From Thalassospira xiamenensis M-5 = DSM 17429 (GTDB taxonomy: Bacteria > Pseudomonadota > Alphaproteobacteria > Rhodospirillales > Thalassospiraceae): DNA of 64,000 nt. This document shows, in pieces, positions 16,243-27,646 of the stretch. The position numbers and the translations under genes were made by a program. Numbering within the stretch: the stretch's first letter is position 1; each line of letters starts with the position of its first letter. The stretch lies in assembly GCF_000300235.2 (NCBI RefSeq), contig NZ_CP004388.1, positions 1,283,501 through 1,347,500 of the forward strand, read 5' to 3'. The notes under the pieces are model-generated. The model searched no databases and was not told the origin of the DNA. It worked only from the letters and a program-made list of their open reading frames with translations.

Positions 16243-18324
16243 ATGGTACAACGTACTCCGATCTCTCGGTATCGCAACATCGGCATCATGGCTCACATCG
16301 ATGCTGGTAAAACGACGACCACCGAGCGAATTCTATTCTACACCGGCAAGTCCTACAAAATCGGCGAAGTCCACGACGGCGCCGCAACCATGGACTGGAT
16401 GGAACAGGAACAGGAACGCGGCATCACGATTACGTCTGCTGCGACGACCTGCTTCTGGAAAGATAACCGCATCAACATCATCGATACCCCGGGCCACGTT
16501 GACTTCACGATTGAAGTTGAACGTTCGCTTCGTGTTCTCGATGGTGCATGCGCTGTTTTCGATGCCGTTTCCGGTGTTGAACCGCAGACCGAAACCGTAT
16601 GGCGCCAGGCTGACAAGTACAACGTTCCGCGTATGTGCTTTGTCAACAAGATGGACCGTACCGGTGCGGACTTCTTCCGCTGCGTCAAGATGATCAAAGA
16701 CCGTCTCGGTGCCAACGCGGCTGTCATGCAGCTGCCGATTGGTTCCGAAATGGAATTCGAAGGCGTTGTCGACCTTGTTGCCAACAAGGAAATCGTCTGG
16801 AAAGACGAAAGCCTTGGCGCCGAGTTCGAATATCGCGACATTCGCGATTCGCTCAAAGACCAGGCTGAAGAGTACCGTGAAGCTCTGATCGAACAGGCTG
16901 TTGAGTGTGACGAAGCTGCCATGGAAGCTTACCTCGAAGGCGAAATGCCGTCCGAGGAAGTTCTCAAGAAGTGCATCCGTAAAGGTACGCTGAAAGGCGA
17001 ACTGGTTCCGGTCCTTTGCGGTACTGCGTTCAAGAACAAAGGCGTTCAGCCGCTTCTTGATGCCGTCATCGATTACATGCCGGCTCCGGACGACATCGAA
17101 GACGTGCGCGGCATCAAGCCGGGCACCGAAGACGAGCCGGACTCACGTCCGCTGAACGACGAAGCACCGTTCTCCGGTCTTGCATTCAAGATCATGAGCG
17201 ACCCGTTCGTTGGCTCCCTGACCTTCGTTCGTATTTATTCCGGTATGCTTGAAGCCGGTTCTTACGTTCTGAACTCTGTCAAAGAGAAAAAAGAACGTAT
17301 CGGCCGTATGCTGCTTATGCATTCAAACAACCGCGAAGAAATCAAATACGCTTGCTCGGGCGACATCGTTGCTCTGGTCGGTCTGAAGGATACCACCACC
17401 GGTGATACCCTTTGTGACACGGCCAAGCCGATCATCCTTGAGCGTATGGAATTCCCGGATCCGGTTATCGAGATCGCTGTTGAGCCGAAATCGAAAGCCG
17501 ACCAGGAGAAAATGGGTCTCGCCCTTGCACGTCTTGCACAGGAAGATCCGTCGTTCCGCGTCAAAACCGACCACGAATCCGGCCAGACCATCATTTCCGG
17601 TATGGGCGAGCTTCACCTCGACATCATCGTCGATCGCATGAAGCGTGAATTCAAAGTCGAAGCAAACGTCGGCGCGCCGCAGGTTGCTTATCGTGAGACG
17701 ATTTCCCAGGAAGTCGACATCGATTACACCCACAAGAAACAGTCGGGTGGTTCGGGTCAGTTCGCACGTATCAAGTTGACCTTCACCCCGGGTGAACCGG
17801 GCAGCGGGTTCTCCTTCAAGGACACCGTCGTTGGCGGTAACGTTCCGAAGGAATACATTCCGGGTGTTGCCAAGGGTCTTGAAACCTCGCTTAACAGCGG
17901 TGTGATCGCCGGGTTCCCGGTCACCGACTTCTCGGTCACCCTGACCGACGGTGCGTATCACGACGTTGACTCGAGCGTGATGGCCTTCGAAATCGCAGCT
18001 CGTGCCGCATTCCGTGAAGGTCTTGCGAAAGCTCGTCCGAAGCTTCTCGAGCCGATCATGAATGTCGAAGTTGTGACGCCGGAAGAATACATGGGCGACA
18101 TCATTGGTGACCTTAACAGTCGCCGTGGTCAGGTCCGTGACATGGATTCCCGTGGTATTGCACGCGTTGTTAGCGCGTTTGTCCCGCTGGCGAACATGTT
18201 CGGTTACGTCAATACGCTGCGTTCCATGTCCCAGGGCCGTGCCCAGTTCGTGATGCAGTTCGATCATTACGCCGACGTCCCGCAGGCAGTTGCGGACGAA
18301 GTCAAGGCCAAGTCGGCCGGCTAA
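16243..18324 (+). CDS. fusA: Elongation factor G
   Basis: 693 aa, full length. GTPase that drives translocation and, with RRF, ribosome recycling. Seen: G1 [10 protein letters not shown] at about residues 17-26, G3 DTPGHVDF, G4 NKMD, domain II after about residue 280, and domains III-V with [20 protein letters not shown] and [11 protein letters not shown]. Part of rpsL-rpsG-fusA-tuf. Confidence 0.98.
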   Translation: MVQRTPISRYRNIGIMAHIDAGKTTTTERILFYTGKSYKIGEVHDGAATMDWMEQEQERGITITSAATTCFWKDNRINIIDTPGHVDFTIEVERSLRVLDGACAVFDAVSGVEPQTETVWRQADKYNVPRMCFVNKMDRTGADFFRCVKMIKDRLGANAAVMQLPIGSEMEFEGVVDLVANKEIVWKDESLGAEFEYRDIRDSLKDQAEEYREALIEQAVECDEAAMEAYLEGEMPSEEVLKKCIRKGTLKGELVPVLCGTAFKNKGVQPLLDAVIDYMPAPDDIEDVRGIKPGTEDEPDSRPLNDEAPFSGLAFKIMSDPFVGSLTFVRIYSGMLEAGSYVLNSVKEKKERIGRMLLMHSNNREEIKYACSGDIVALVGLKDTTTGDTLCDTAKPIILERMEFPDPVIEIAVEPKSKADQEKMGLALARLAQEDPSFRVKTDHESGQTIISGMGELHLDIIVDRMKREFKVEANVGAPQVAYRETISQEVDIDYTHKKQSGGSGQFARIKLTFTPGEPGSGFSFKDTVVGGNVPKEYIPGVAKGLETSLNSGVIAGFPVTDFSVTLTDGAYHDVDSSVMAFEIAARAAFREGLAKARPKLLEPIMNVEVVTPEEYMGDIIGDLNSRRGQVRDMDSRGIARVVSAFVPLANMFGYVNTLRSMSQGRAQFVMQFDHYADVPQAVADEVKAKSAG

Positions 18325-18352
18325 GGCGAAGCCAGAATAAACGGAGTTAGAA

Positions 18353-19543
18353 ATGGCTAAAGAAAAATTTGCGCGTACAAAACCGCACGTGAACGTTGGC
18401 ACCATCGGCCACGTTGACCACGGTAAAACCACGCTGACCGCAGCGATCACCAAAGTTCTCGCAGAGAGCGGCGGCGCATCGTTCCAGGACTACAGCATGA
18501 TCGACAAAGCGCCGGAAGAGAAAGCTCGTGGTATCACGATCTCGACCGCGCACGTCGAATATGAAACGGCGAACCGCCACTATGCGCACGTCGACTGCCC
18601 GGGCCACGCTGACTATGTCAAGAACATGATCACCGGTGCGGCACAGATGGACGGCGGCATTCTGGTTGTTTCGGCAGCTGACGGCCCGATGCCGCAGACC
18701 CGCGAGCACATCCTGCTTGCACGTCAGGTTGGCGTTCCGGCCCTCGTCGTGTTCATGAACAAGGTTGACCAGGTCGATGACGAGGAACTCCTCGAACTCG
18801 TCGAAATGGAAATCCGTGAACTTCTGTCGTCCTACGACTTCCCGGGCGATGACATTCCGATCGTCAAAGGTTCGGCTCTTGCTGCCCTTGAAGGTCGTGA
18901 TGACGCGATTGGCAAAGAAGCGATCCTGAAGCTGATGGAAGCTGTTGACAGCTACATCCCGGCACCGGAACGTCCGAAAGACCGTCCGTTCCTGATGCCG
19001 ATCGAGGACGTGTTCTCGATCTCGGGTCGTGGTACGGTTGTGACCGGTCGTGTTGAAACCGGTATCGTCAAGGTTGGTGAAGAAGTCGAAATCGTCGGTA
19101 TCAAAGACACCGTCAAAACGATTGTCACCGGCGTTGAGATGTTCCGCAAGCTGCTCGATCAGGGTGAAGCTGGCGACAACATTGGCGCGCTGCTGCGCGG
19201 CACCAAACGTGAAGACGTCGAGCGTGGCCAGGTTCTGGCGCATGTCGGCTCGATCAAGCCGCACACCAAGTTCACCGCAGAAGCCTACATCCTGACCAAG
19301 GATGAAGGTGGCCGTCACACGCCGTTCTTCTCGAACTACCGTCCGCAGTTCTACTTCCGTACCACTGACGTCACCGGCTCGATCGAGCTGCCGGCAGGCA
19401 CGGAAATGGTTATGCCGGGCGACAACGTCCAGATGACCGCGACCCTCATTGCACCGATTGCAATGGACGAAGGTCTGCGTTTCGCAATCCGTGAAGGCGG
19501 TCGTACCGTCGGCGCGGGCGTTGTTGCCAAGATCATCGAGTAA
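18353..19543 (+). CDS. tuf: Elongation factor Tu, copy 2
   Basis: 396 aa, protein identical to copy 1 (1520-2710). Same motifs: GHVDHGKT 19-26, DCPGH 81-85, NKVD 136-139. It has a better ribosome-binding site than copy 1 (GGAG about 9 bases before ATG) and ends the str operon. The third-position differences from copy 1 are scattered, while the flanking DNA is unrelated except for the hairpin about 20 bases after each stop codon. Confidence 0.98.
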   Translation: MAKEKFARTKPHVNVGTIGHVDHGKTTLTAAITKVLAESGGASFQDYSMIDKAPEEKARGITISTAHVEYETANRHYAHVDCPGHADYVKNMITGAAQMDGGILVVSAADGPMPQTREHILLARQVGVPALVVFMNKVDQVDDEELLELVEMEIRELLSSYDFPGDDIPIVKGSALAALEGRDDAIGKEAILKLMEAVDSYIPAPERPKDRPFLMPIEDVFSISGRGTVVTGRVETGIVKVGEEVEIVGIKDTVKTIVTGVEMFRKLLDQGEAGDNIGALLRGTKREDVERGQVLAHVGSIKPHTKFTAEAYILTKDEGGRHTPFFSNYRPQFYFRTTDVTGSIELPAGTEMVMPGDNVQMTATLIAPIAMDEGLRFAIREGGRTVGAGVVAKIIE

Positions 19544-19564
19544 TTTTCTCTTGATCTTTGTGAA

Positions 19565-19589
19565 GCGGGCGGCTATGTAAGCCGCCCGC
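19565..19589 (+). other. Conserved hairpin after tuf copy 2
   Basis: A perfect 9-bp stem GCGGGCGGC (19565-19573) / GCCGCCCGC (19581-19589) with loop TATGTAA. It is closely similar in arms and loop to the hairpin at 2750-2776 after tuf copy 1. No T-tract. It lies in the boundary between the str and S10 operons. Confidence 0.6.
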
Positions 19590-19661
19590 AACACTTTTGC
19601 GGCAATCGTCAACTCCAGTTGAGGGGCCGGTGTCCTTTTGAGGGCTCCGGTACATAATTAC

Positions 19662-19970
19662 ATGGATAGTCAGAACATTCGCATTCGCCTGAAGGCGTTT
19701 GACCATCGCGTGCTGGATCAGTCCACGCGCGAGATCGTCAATACGGCGAAGCGCACTGGCGCAGAGGTCCGCGGCCCGATTCCGCTGCCGACCCGCATTG
19801 AGAAATACACTGTTCTGCGGTCTCCGCACATCGATAAGAAATCGCGTGAGCAGTTCGAAATCCGTACGCATAAGCGTCTTCTCGACATTGTCGACCCGAC
19901 TCCCCAGACTGTTGATGCTCTGATGAAGCTCGACCTGGCTGCAGGCGTCGACGTCGAGATCAAACTTTAA
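19662..19970 (+). CDS. rpsJ: 30S ribosomal protein S10
   Basis: 102 aa. 30S head protein that also pairs with NusB in antitermination. Start at 19662 gives [19 protein letters not shown], the usual alphaproteobacterial N-terminus; the frame extends 8 codons upstream without support. The ATG has only a distant GAGGG (about 18 bases away), so initiation may depend on leader structure. First gene of the S10 operon. Confidence 0.96.
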   Translation: MDSQNIRIRLKAFDHRVLDQSTREIVNTAKRTGAEVRGPIPLPTRIEKYTVLRSPHIDKKSREQFEIRTHKRLLDIVDPTPQTVDALMKLDLAAGVDVEIKL

Positions 19971-19986
19971 TCGGGAGTAAGCCGCA

Positions 19987-20703
19987 ATGCGTAGTGGACT
20001 TATTACCCAGAAGGTTGGCATGACTCGCGTCTTCACGGACGAAGGCGTGCACCTTCCTGTCACCGTTCTGAAAGTCGATAACCTTCAGGTCGTTGCTAAT
20101 CGTACCAGCGACACCGACGGTTACGTTGCTGTTCAGCTTGGCTATGGCAAAGCAAAAGTGAAAAACGTATCGAAGCCGATGCGCGGTCACTTTGCAAAAG
20201 CCAAGGTTGAGCCGAAAGCCAAACTTGCTGAATTCCGCGTTAGCGAAGATGCGCTGATCGAAGTCGGTGCCGAACTTTCGGCAACCCACTTTGTTGAAGG
20301 CCAGTACGTTGACGTCATCGGCACCTCCATCGGTAAAGGTTTTGCCGGTGCGATGAAGCGCCATAACTTCGGTGGTCTGCGTGCGTCGCACGGTGTGTCT
20401 GTATCGCACCGTTCGCATGGTTCCACTGGTCAGTGCCAGGATCCGGGCCGCGTCTTCAAAGGTAAGAAGATGGCTGGTCATATGGGTGCGGCGCGCGTAA
20501 CCGTTCAGTCCCTTAAAATCGTCTCTACCGACGAAGCAAAGGGTCTTGTTCTGGTTCACGGTGCTGTCCCGGGTCATGCAGGCGCTTATGTCCTTGTCAA
20601 GGATGCCGTGAAACGTGCTGCACCGGAAGGTCTGCCGTTCCCGGCCGCGCTAAAGGGTGCTGCCCCGGCTGCTGAAGAAGCTGCCGCCGAGGATAAGGAA
20701 TAA
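19987..20703 (+). CDS. rplC: 50S ribosomal protein L3
   Basis: 238 aa, about 30 residues longer than E. coli L3 because of an Ala/Glu-rich C-terminal tail ([14 protein letters not shown]), usual in alphaproteobacteria. Early 50S assembly protein near the peptidyl-transferase centre. Seen: [17 protein letters not shown] and the long loop [20 protein letters not shown] containing the Gln that is methylated by PrmB in E. coli. GGGAG precedes the ATG. Confidence 0.97.
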   Translation: MRSGLITQKVGMTRVFTDEGVHLPVTVLKVDNLQVVANRTSDTDGYVAVQLGYGKAKVKNVSKPMRGHFAKAKVEPKAKLAEFRVSEDALIEVGAELSATHFVEGQYVDVIGTSIGKGFAGAMKRHNFGGLRASHGVSVSHRSHGSTGQCQDPGRVFKGKKMAGHMGAARVTVQSLKIVSTDEAKGLVLVHGAVPGHAGAYVLVKDAVKRAAPEGLPFPAALKGAAPAAEEAAAEDKE

Positions 20704-20708
20704 GCATC

Positions 20709-21329
20709 ATGAAGCTCGACATTCTTAAACTTGACGCGTCCAAGGCCGGTAACATCGATCTCGCAGAAGAGATCTTTGGTCTGGACGTTCGTCGTGACAT
20801 CCTGCACCGCATGGTGAACTGGCAGTTGGCAAAACGCCGCGCCGGTACCCACAAGGTAAAGGAAAAAAGCGAGATCTCTGCGACCACGAAAAAGTTCGTA
20901 CGTCAGAAGGGCAGTGGCGGTGCACGTCACGGTTCCCGTAAAGCCGTACAGTTCCGTGGTGGTGGTGTAGCGCATGGTCCGCGTGTTCGCGATCATTCGC
21001 ACGATCTGACCAAGAAATTCCGTAAGCTCGCGCTGAAAACCGCTCTGTCGGCCAAAGCAAAGGACGGTAAGCTTATCGTTCTGGACTCCGCGGAATTCTC
21101 GGACGCCAAAACCAAGAATCTGGTCGCTGCTTTCGCTAAGCTCGGCTGGAAATCTGCACTGATCATTGACGGTGCGCAGATCAATGAGGGCTTTGCACGC
21201 GCTGCGCGCAACATCCCGCAGGTTGATGTGCTGCCAGAGATTGGTGCTAACGTCTATGACATCCTGCGCCGTGACACCCTGGTGCTGACCAAGGGTGCGG
21301 TCGAAGCGTTGGAGGCACGTCTCAAATGA
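20709..21329 (+). CDS. rplD: 50S ribosomal protein L4
   Basis: 206 aa. Its extended loop lines the exit tunnel. Seen: [20 protein letters not shown], the loop [20 protein letters not shown], and [19 protein letters not shown]. In E. coli L4 represses its own operon; the short rpsJ leader here does not obviously carry that structure. The stop overlaps the rplW start (ATGA at 21326-21329). Confidence 0.97.
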   Translation: MKLDILKLDASKAGNIDLAEEIFGLDVRRDILHRMVNWQLAKRRAGTHKVKEKSEISATTKKFVRQKGSGGARHGSRKAVQFRGGGVAHGPRVRDHSHDLTKKFRKLALKTALSAKAKDGKLIVLDSAEFSDAKTKNLVAAFAKLGWKSALIIDGAQINEGFARAARNIPQVDVLPEIGANVYDILRRDTLVLTKGAVEALEARLK

Positions 21330-21628
21330 CGATCATCAGCAAAGAGCGGATGTACGAAGTCATCCGCGCCCCGCATATCACTGAAAAGTCGACGCTGATT
21401 TCTGAACACAACGCCGTTGCGTTCAAAGTTGCGATCGACGCCACCAAGCCGGAGATCAAGGCTGCTGTGGAAGGTCTGTTCGGGGTGAAGGTCAAGGCGG
21501 TCAATACCTCTGTGGTAAAAGGCAAGACCAAGCGTTTTCGCGGTACTGTCGGTCGCCGGAGCGATTTCAAGAAAGCGATGGTTACCCTCGAAGAGGGTCA
21601 GTCCATCGACGTGACGACGGGAATCTAA
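21326..21628 (+). CDS. rplW: 50S ribosomal protein L23
   Basis: 100 aa. Located at the tunnel exit, where it docks trigger factor and SRP. Seen: [19 protein letters not shown] at the N-terminus and the C-terminal [20 protein letters not shown]. Start overlaps the rplD stop by four bases, implying translational coupling; rplB begins 3 bases after the stop. Confidence 0.97.
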   Translation: MTIISKERMYEVIRAPHITEKSTLISEHNAVAFKVAIDATKPEIKAAVEGLFGVKVKAVNTSVVKGKTKRFRGTVGRRSDFKKAMVTLEEGQSIDVTTGI

Positions 21629-21631
21629 GAC

Positions 21632-22459
21632 ATGGCTTTGAAGAAGTTTAAACCAACCTCTCCTGGTCGCCGTCAGCTGGTTCTTGTCGATCGTTCCGAT
21701 CTCCACAAGGGCAAGCCGATCAAAGCGTTGACCGAAGGTCTTCGCAAGAAAGGTGGCCGTAACAACTCTGGTCGTATCACCGCCCGCCGTATTGGTGGTG
21801 GTCACAAGCGTCGTTACCGCATTATCGACTTCAAACGCACCAAGTTTGATGTCGTTGGTACGGTCGAACGTCTGGAATATGATCCGAACCGCACGGCGTT
21901 TATCGCCCTGGTTCGTTATTCCGATGACGAGTTGGCCTACATCCTCGCACCGCAGCGTCTTGCTGTCGGCGACAACATTGTTGCAGCCGAACGCGTAGAC
22001 ATTAAGCCGGGTAATGCCGCACCGCTGAAGAATATTCCGGTCGGTACCATCGTCCATAACGTCGAACTGAAAGCCGGTAAAGGTGGTCAGATCGCACGTT
22101 CGGCAGGCACCTATGTGCAGCTTGTCGGCAAGGACCAGGGTTACGCCCAGCTTAAGCTGTCCTCCGGTGAGGTACGTTTGGTTCGTGGTGAATGCATGGC
22201 TACCATCGGTGCCGTGTCCAACCAGGACCAGCAGAACACAAACCTTGGTAAAGCAGGCCGCAATCGCTGGCTTGGCAAGCGTCCTTCGGTTCGTGGTGTT
22301 GCCATGAACCCGATCGATCACCCGCATGGTGGTGGTGAAGGTCGCACTTCGGGTGGTCGTCACCCGGTTACGCCGTGGGGCAAGCCTACCAAGGGCAAAC
22401 GTACCCGCTCGAACAAAAAGACTGACGCGCTCATCATGCGCCGTCGTCATAAGAGCTAA
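21632..22459 (+). CDS. rplB: 50S ribosomal protein L2
   Basis: 275 aa. Core 50S protein needed for subunit joining and peptidyl transfer. Seen: [38 protein letters not shown], and the catalytic-centre-proximal [20 protein letters not shown] with its conserved histidines. S10 operon. Confidence 0.98.
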   Translation: MALKKFKPTSPGRRQLVLVDRSDLHKGKPIKALTEGLRKKGGRNNSGRITARRIGGGHKRRYRIIDFKRTKFDVVGTVERLEYDPNRTAFIALVRYSDDELAYILAPQRLAVGDNIVAAERVDIKPGNAAPLKNIPVGTIVHNVELKAGKGGQIARSAGTYVQLVGKDQGYAQLKLSSGEVRLVRGECMATIGAVSNQDQQNTNLGKAGRNRWLGKRPSVRGVAMNPIDHPHGGGEGRTSGGRHPVTPWGKPTKGKRTRSNKKTDALIMRRRHKS

Positions 22460-22475
22460 CGGAGGAGGCTAGACT

Positions 22476-22754
22476 ATGGCGCGTTCCGTTTGGAAGGGTC
22501 CGTTTGTAGACGGATACCTTCTTAAGAAAGCCGAAACAGTCCGTGCTTCAGGCCGGAATGAGGTAATCAAGACCTGGTCGCGGCGCTCGACGATTTTGCC
22601 GCAATTCGTAGGCCTCACCTTTGGGGTTTACAATGGCCAGAAGTTTCTGCCGGTACTTGTGAACGAAGATATGATCGGTCATAAGTTCGGTGAGTTTTCG
22701 CCGACCCGTACCTACTATGGTCACGCGGCCGACAAGAAGGCGAAGAGGAAGTAA
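22476..22754 (+). CDS. rpsS: 30S ribosomal protein S19
   Basis: 92 aa, usual length. 30S head protein contacting S13. Seen: [38 protein letters not shown] and [25 protein letters not shown] lies ahead of the ATG. rplV starts two bases after the stop. Confidence 0.98.
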   Translation: MARSVWKGPFVDGYLLKKAETVRASGRNEVIKTWSRRSTILPQFVGLTFGVYNGQKFLPVLVNEDMIGHKFGEFSPTRTYYGHAADKKAKRK

Positions 22755-22756
22755 CG

Positions 22757-23137
22757 ATGGGTAAAAAAGCTGACATCCGTCGGCTGGCGGACAACGAGGC
22801 TGCGGCTTCGCTCCGGGCAGTACGCATTTCCCCGCGTAAGCTCAACCTCGTCGCCGAGTCGATCCGTGGTATGAAGGCAGAGGCTGCTTTGGCAGAGCTC
22901 ACCTTCTCCAACAAACGCATTTCGCAGGACGTCAAAAAGCTGCTGGAATCGGCAATCGCTAATGCCGAGAACAACCACCAGCTCGATGTTGACCGTCTCT
23001 TTATCAAAGAGGCGACTGTTGGTAAGGCATTCGTGATGAAACGTTGGCGGGCCCGCGCACGCGGTCGCGTCGGCAAGATCATCAAGCCGTTCTCCAACAT
23101 GCGCATCGTCGTCTGCGAACGTGAGGAGGCCGAGTAA
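22757..23137 (+). CDS. rplV: 50S ribosomal protein L22
   Basis: 126 aa. Extended beta-hairpin lines the exit tunnel opposite L4. Seen: [20 protein letters not shown], and the hairpin region [20 protein letters not shown]. The usual macrolide-resistance changes (hairpin deletions) are not evident. The stop codon TAA shares its last base with the rpsC ATG. Confidence 0.98.
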   Translation: MGKKADIRRLADNEAAASLRAVRISPRKLNLVAESIRGMKAEAALAELTFSNKRISQDVKKLLESAIANAENNHQLDVDRLFIKEATVGKAFVMKRWRARARGRVGKIIKPFSNMRIVVCEREEAE

Positions 23138-23823
23138 TGGGTCAGAAAGTAAATCCGATCGGTTTACGCGTTGGCATCAACCGCACGTGGGATTCCCGCT
23201 GGTACGCCAACAAGGCCGATTTCGCTGGCCTTCTTCATGAAGACCTGGCGATCCGTAAATACATCTTCGACCGTCTGAAACAGGCGGGTGTTTCGAAGGT
23301 GATTATCGAACGTCCGGCGAAAAAAGCCCGCATCTCGATCCACTCTGCCCGTCCGGGTGTTGTGATCGGGAAAAAAGGCCAGGACATCGAGAAGCTCAAG
23401 AACGATCTGCAGAAACTGACCAAGTCGGAAGTGCAGGTTAACATCATCGAAATCCGTAAACCGGAAATCGATGCCAAGCTGGTCGCTGACAACATCGCCC
23501 AGCAGCTTGAGCGCCGTGTTTCGTTCCGTCGCGCCATGAAGCGCTCGGTTCAGAACGCAATCCGTCTCGGTGCTGGTGGCATTCGTATTAATGCCGCTGG
23601 TCGTCTTGGTGGTGCTGAAATCGCTCGTACCGAATGGTACCGTGAAGGTCGCGTTCCGCTGCATACCCTGCGTGCGGACGTTGATTATGGCACTTCGGAA
23701 GCTCACACCACCTATGGTGTCTGCGGTCTGAAGGTCTGGATCTTCAAGGGCGAAATCATGGCTCACGATCCGTTGGCTTCCGAGCGTAAAGCGCTCGAGT
23801 CGGCTGGTTCAGGTCGTAAGTAA
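23137..23823 (+). CDS. rpsC: 30S ribosomal protein S3
   Basis: 228 aa. mRNA entry-channel protein with helicase activity shared with S4/S5. Seen: [22 protein letters not shown] domain with [21 protein letters not shown]-terminal [20 protein letters not shown]. It overlaps the rplV stop by one base (TAATG), so translation is coupled. Confidence 0.98.
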   Translation: MGQKVNPIGLRVGINRTWDSRWYANKADFAGLLHEDLAIRKYIFDRLKQAGVSKVIIERPAKKARISIHSARPGVVIGKKGQDIEKLKNDLQKLTKSEVQVNIIEIRKPEIDAKLVADNIAQQLERRVSFRRAMKRSVQNAIRLGAGGIRINAAGRLGGAEIARTEWYREGRVPLHTLRADVDYGTSEAHTTYGVCGLKVWIFKGEIMAHDPLASERKALESAGSGRK

Positions 23824-23835
23824 GGAGATAGAGAG

Positions 23836-24255
23836 ATGCTTTCTCCAAAACGTACAAAGTTCCGTAAAGCACACAAGGGTCGCCTTAAAGGTGAGGCCAA
23901 AGGTGGTACGGAACTTAATTTCGGCGCTTATGGCTTGAAAGCCTTGGAGCCGGAGCGTATAACGGCGCGTCAGATCGAAGCGGCCCGCCGCGCGATCACC
24001 CGCCACATGCGCCGTCAAGGCCGTGTGTGGATCCGCGTTTTCCCGGATCTCCCGGTATCGCAAAAGCCTGCTGAAGTCCGTCAGGGTAAAGGCAAAGGCT
24101 CGGTCGAATATTGGGCGGCACGTGTAAAACCGGGTCGGATTATGTTTGAACTTGACGGTGTTCCGCTGGATCTTGCACGTCGGGCTTTCGAGCTCGCAGC
24201 GGCAAAATTGCCGATCAAGACCAAGTTTGTCACGCGTCTTGGTGAAGGGGAGTAA
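23836..24255 (+). CDS. rplP: 50S ribosomal protein L16
   Basis: 139 aa. Binds near the A-site tRNA elbow. Seen: [36 protein letters not shown] and [20 protein letters not shown], plus [27 protein letters not shown] precedes the ATG. Confidence 0.98.
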   Translation: MLSPKRTKFRKAHKGRLKGEAKGGTELNFGAYGLKALEPERITARQIEAARRAITRHMRRQGRVWIRVFPDLPVSQKPAEVRQGKGKGSVEYWAARVKPGRIMFELDGVPLDLARRAFELAAAKLPIKTKFVTRLGEGE

Positions 24256-24261
24256 TTAGTG

Positions 24262-24462
24262 ATGAAAATTGCTGATCTCCGCGCGAAAAGCGCTGATGAA
24301 CTAAAACAGATGCTGCTCGACCTGCGTAAGGAATCGTTCAATATGCGTTTCCAGCAGGCTTCCGGTCAGTTCGAGAACACTGCGCAGGTCCGTAAGGTCC
24401 GCCGTGATATCGCCCGCATCAAAACCCTTCTCGGAAACGAGAAGGGTGCTACTGCGGCCTAA
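24262..24462 (+). CDS. rpmC: 50S ribosomal protein L29
   Basis: 66 aa from ATG 24262. A GTG immediately upstream (24259) could add one residue; GGGGAG at 24247-24252 serves either. Small helical-hairpin protein at the tunnel exit next to L23. Seen: [20 protein letters not shown] and [20 protein letters not shown]. Confidence 0.94.
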   Translation: MKIADLRAKSADELKQMLLDLRKESFNMRFQQASGQFENTAQVRKVRRDIARIKTLLGNEKGATAA

Positions 24463-24488
24463 CTGGACACGCATAGGAGTTAAGACAC

Positions 24489-24722
24489 ATGCCGAGGCGT
24501 GTATTGCAGGGGACAGTCGTTTCGACAAAAAACGACAAGACTGTGGTGGTCCGTGTGGAACGCCAGGTCATGCACCCGCTGTATAAAAAGTATGTGCGCA
24601 AGTCGAAGAAATTCCACGCGCATGATGAAGAGAACCGCTTCAAGACGGGTGACGTCGTTCGTATTCGCGAATGCCGGCCGATCTCGAAATTGAAGTCTTG
24701 GGAAGTAGTGGTCGAGGAGTGA
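24489..24722 (+). CDS. rpsQ: 30S ribosomal protein S17
   Basis: 77 aa. Early 30S assembly protein with an OB fold. Seen: [40 protein letters not shown], and [25 protein letters not shown] sits about 10 bases before the ATG. rplN follows after 34 bases. Confidence 0.97.
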   Translation: MPRRVLQGTVVSTKNDKTVVVRVERQVMHPLYKKYVRKSKKFHAHDEENRFKTGDVVRIRECRPISKLKSWEVVVEE

Positions 24723-24756
24723 GTCCTCAGCCCAACCATAGTCAAGGGGTAAACCC

Positions 24757-25125
24757 ATGATCCAGATGCAGTCCAATCTGGACGTTGCCGATAATAGCGG
24801 CGCTCGCCGTGTTCAGTGCATCAAGGTGCTGGGCGGCTCGAAGCGCAAAACCGCTAATGTCGGTGATGTTATCGTGGTTTCCGTCAAGGAAGCCATTCCG
24901 CGCGGTCGTGTTAAGAAGGGTGCAGTACACAAAGCTGTCATCGTTCGGACCGCAAAGGAAATTCGTCGTTCCGATGGTTCGGCGATCCGCTTTGACCGTA
25001 ATGCTGCCGTTCTTATTAATGCGAACGGTGAGCCTATCGGTACGCGTATTTTCGGCCCGGTGACCCGTGAACTCCGTTCGCGTGGTTACATGAAGATCAT
25101 TTCGCTTGCCCCGGAGGTGCTGTAA
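24757..25125 (+). CDS. rplN: 50S ribosomal protein L14
   Basis: 122 aa, the standard length. Subunit-interface protein and target of the silencing factor RsfS. Seen: [40 protein letters not shown] and [20 protein letters not shown]. First gene of the spc group. The stop shares one base with the rplX start. Confidence 0.98.
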   Translation: MIQMQSNLDVADNSGARRVQCIKVLGGSKRKTANVGDVIVVSVKEAIPRGRVKKGAVHKAVIVRTAKEIRRSDGSAIRFDRNAAVLINANGEPIGTRIFGPVTRELRSRGYMKIISLAPEVL

Positions 25126-25442
25126 TGGCTGCCAAGATTAAAAAGGGTGATCGCGTCATTGTTCTTACGGGTAAAGACAAAGGGAAAACCGGCGAAGTTA
25201 TCGCCGCTTTCCCGACCGAGAACAAAGTTCTGGTTTCGGGCATCAACCTGGTGAAACGTCACCAGCGTCCGACCGGTGCTGATGCTGGCGGCATCGTCGA
25301 GAAGGAAGCGAAAATCAACGTTTCCAACGTGGCGATTGTCGACCCGAAAGAAAACAAGCCGACCCGCGTCGGTTTCAAGACCCTCGATGATGGTCGCAAG
25401 GTTCGCGTAGCGAAGCTCAGCGGCGAAGTCATCGACAACTGA
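25125..25442 (+). CDS. rplX: 50S ribosomal protein L24
   Basis: 105 aa. 50S assembly initiator. Seen: KOW motif [20 protein letters not shown] at the N-terminus and [20 protein letters not shown]. Overlaps the rplN stop by one base (TAATG). rplE starts 11 bases later. Confidence 0.98.
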   Translation: MAAKIKKGDRVIVLTGKDKGKTGEVIAAFPTENKVLVSGINLVKRHQRPTGADAGGIVEKEAKINVSNVAIVDPKENKPTRVGFKTLDDGRKVRVAKLSGEVIDN

Positions 25443-25453
25443 GGGACGGAAAA

Positions 25454-25993
25454 ATGACGCGCCTGCGCGAACATTACAAAGAAGTGGTGCGTGACGCACT
25501 CCAGAAGGAGTTCTCCTACGAGAACTCCATGGAGGTTCCGCGCCTCGAGAAGATCGTGATCAATATGGGTGTCGGCGACGCCACCCAGGATCGCAAAAAG
25601 CTGGAAGGTGCGGCTGCGGATCTCGCTGCCATCACCGGTCAGAAGCCTATCTTCACCAAGGCGAAAAAGTCGGTAGCGGCTTTCAAGCTTCGTGAAGGCA
25701 TGAACATCGGTTGTAAAGTGACCCTGCGTCGCGACCGTATGTACGAGTTCCTGGACCGTCTGGTTTCGGTCGCGCTTCCGCGCGTTCGTGACTTCCGCGG
25801 CCTGAACAAAAAATCCTTCGATGGTCGTGGCAACTTTGCCATGGGCCTCAAGGAACAGTTCGTCTTTCCTGAAGTCGAGTACGACAAAGTCGACTCGGTC
25901 CGCGGGATGGACATCATCATTTGCACCACGGCAAAGTCCGACGCCGAAGCTCTCGCCCTTCTCAAGGGCTTTGATCTTCCGTTCGGAAACTAA
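25454..25993 (+). CDS. rplE: 50S ribosomal protein L5
   Basis: 179 aa. Binds 5S rRNA and contacts the P-site tRNA and S13. Seen: [40 protein letters not shown], and the C-terminal [27 protein letters not shown] before the ATG acts as a weak ribosome-binding site. Confidence 0.98.
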   Translation: MTRLREHYKEVVRDALQKEFSYENSMEVPRLEKIVINMGVGDATQDRKKLEGAAADLAAITGQKPIFTKAKKSVAAFKLREGMNIGCKVTLRRDRMYEFLDRLVSVALPRVRDFRGLNKKSFDGRGNFAMGLKEQFVFPEVEYDKVDSVRGMDIIICTTAKSDAEALALLKGFDLPFGN

Positions 25994-26007
25994 CTGGAGG
26001 TTGGCCC

Positions 26008-26313
26008 ATGGCCAAGAAAAGCGCCGTTCAGCGCGAACTTAAACGTGAGCGCCTGGCTAAGCAGCATGCTGCCAAGCGTGCCGCCCTTAAAGCGGTCATT
26101 AACAATCGCGAGACCTCTCCTGAAGAGCGTATCGCGTGCGTGATCAAACTCGCCCAGCTGCCGCGTAACTCGGCCCGTATCCGTCAGCGTATCCGCTGCC
26201 AGGTTTCCGGTCGTCCGCGCGGTGTCTATCGCAAATTCCGCCTGTCCCGTATCGCGCTTCGTGAACTTGCTTCGCGTGGTCAGATCCCGGGCATGGTGAA
26301 GTCGAGCTGGTAA
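26008..26313 (+). CDS. rpsN: 30S ribosomal protein S14, zinc-independent form
   Basis: 101 aa, the long type without zinc-binding CxxC pairs. 30S head protein. Seen: [20 protein letters not shown] and the conserved [20 protein letters not shown] near the C-terminus, ending MVKSSW. GGAGG lies before the ATG. Confidence 0.98.
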   Translation: MAKKSAVQRELKRERLAKQHAAKRAALKAVINNRETSPEERIACVIKLAQLPRNSARIRQRIRCQVSGRPRGVYRKFRLSRIALRELASRGQIPGMVKSSW

Positions 26314-26325
26314 GGAGGACATCAC

Positions 26326-26724
26326 ATGTCGATGACTGATCCCGTAGGCGATATGCTCACGCGTATCCGCAACGGTCAGCGCGTTGGTAAATCCAACGTT
26401 GCTTCGCCGGCTTCAAAACTGCGTACCGGTGTGCTGGATGTTCTCCAGCGCGAAGGTTACATCCGCGGTTACAGCATTAATGAAATTCGCAAGGGCGTCA
26501 GCGAAATCAACATCGAACTCAAATATTTTGAGGGCGAAGGCGTGATTAAGCAGATCGACCGCGTCTCGACCCCGGGTCGTCGTGTGTATTCGAAGATCAA
26601 AGATCTTCCGAAAGTATACAACGGCTTGGGCATCGCAGTCCTATCCACTCCGAAAGGGGTTCTGTCGGATCAGGAGGCTCGCGAGCAGAATGTCGGCGGC
26701 GAAATCCTCTGCAAGGTATTCTAA
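26326..26724 (+). CDS. rpsH: 30S ribosomal protein S8
   Basis: 132 aa. Binds the 16S central domain; in E. coli it represses the spc operon at the rplE start. Seen: [20 protein letters not shown], and the C-terminal [27 protein letters not shown] precedes the start. Confidence 0.98.
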   Translation: MSMTDPVGDMLTRIRNGQRVGKSNVASPASKLRTGVLDVLQREGYIRGYSINEIRKGVSEINIELKYFEGEGVIKQIDRVSTPGRRVYSKIKDLPKVYNGLGIAVLSTPKGVLSDQEAREQNVGGEILCKVF

Positions 26725-26736
26725 GGAGGGCCAACG

Positions 26737-27270
26737 ATGTCGCGAGTAGGAAAAAACCCGGTGGTCGTGCCTAGCGGCGTTACCATCACCCTGACCGAAG
26801 AACAGATCAGTGCAAAAGGCAAGCTCGGTGAGCTTCGTCTGCCGCTGACCTCGGACGTAACTGTTTCACAGGATGACAACCAGATCACCGTGAAACCGGC
26901 CAACGATACCAAGCGCGCCCGTGCCCTTTGGGGTACCACACGCGCCAATATCGCAAACCTCGTAACCGGGGTTTCGGACGGCTTCACCAAGAAACTGGAA
27001 ATCACCGGTGTTGGTTACCGTGCGCAGGTCCAGGGCAATAAACTGGTTCTGCAGCTTGGCTTCTCTCATGACGTGGAAATGGAGATCCCCGCGGGTCTTA
27101 ACGTCGTCGCAGAAAAGCCGACCCTTATCGCCATCTCTGGCGCAGATAAACAGCTCGTTGGTCAGTTCGCTGCAAATGCACGCGGCTGGCGCGGTCCGGA
27201 GCCTTACAAAGGCAAAGGTGTCCGTTACGAAGGCGAGTATATCTTGCGCAAAGAAGGCAAGAAGAAGTAA
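26737..27270 (+). CDS. rplF: 50S ribosomal protein L6
   Basis: 177 aa. Two-domain protein at the base of the GTPase stalk near the sarcin-ricin loop. Seen: [40 protein letters not shown], and [20 protein letters not shown] at the C-terminus. AAGGAGG is seen before the ATG. Confidence 0.98.
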   Translation: MSRVGKNPVVVPSGVTITLTEEQISAKGKLGELRLPLTSDVTVSQDDNQITVKPANDTKRARALWGTTRANIANLVTGVSDGFTKKLEITGVGYRAQVQGNKLVLQLGFSHDVEMEIPAGLNVVAEKPTLIAISGADKQLVGQFAANARGWRGPEPYKGKGVRYEGEYILRKEGKKK

Positions 27271-27281
27271 GGACTGGCACG

Positions 27282-27635
27282 ATGAAAAACGCGAGAAACC
27301 TCTTCGAGCGCCGCAAACGCCGCGTTCGTTTTGCGATCCGCCAGAAAGCGGCCGGTCGCCCGCGCCTCAGCGTGCACCGTTCCAACGCGCATATCTATGC
27401 ACAGATTATCGACGATCTGGCAGGCAAGACTCTTGTCTGCGCTTCGTCGGCCGAGAAAGATCTCGGTGGCAAAGGCAGCAATGCCGAAGCAGCTGTGCTG
27501 GTCGGTAAAGCTATTGCCGAACGTGCCGTTGCCGCTGGTGTGAAAACGGTCGTATTTGATCGTGGCGGGTATTTGTTCCATGGCCGGGTGAAAGCTCTGG
27601 CCGATGCCGCCCGTGAGGGCGGTCTGGACTTCTAA
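27282..27635 (+). CDS. rplR: 50S ribosomal protein L18
   Basis: 117 aa. Binds 5S rRNA with L5 and L25. Seen: an Arg/Lys-rich start [20 protein letters not shown], then [20 protein letters not shown] and [20 protein letters not shown]. spc operon, 11 bases before rpsE. Confidence 0.97.
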   Translation: MKNARNLFERRKRRVRFAIRQKAAGRPRLSVHRSNAHIYAQIIDDLAGKTLVCASSAEKDLGGKGSNAEAAVLVGKAIAERAVAAGVKTVVFDRGGYLFHGRVKALADAAREGGLDF

Positions 27636-27646
27636 GGAGCACGACC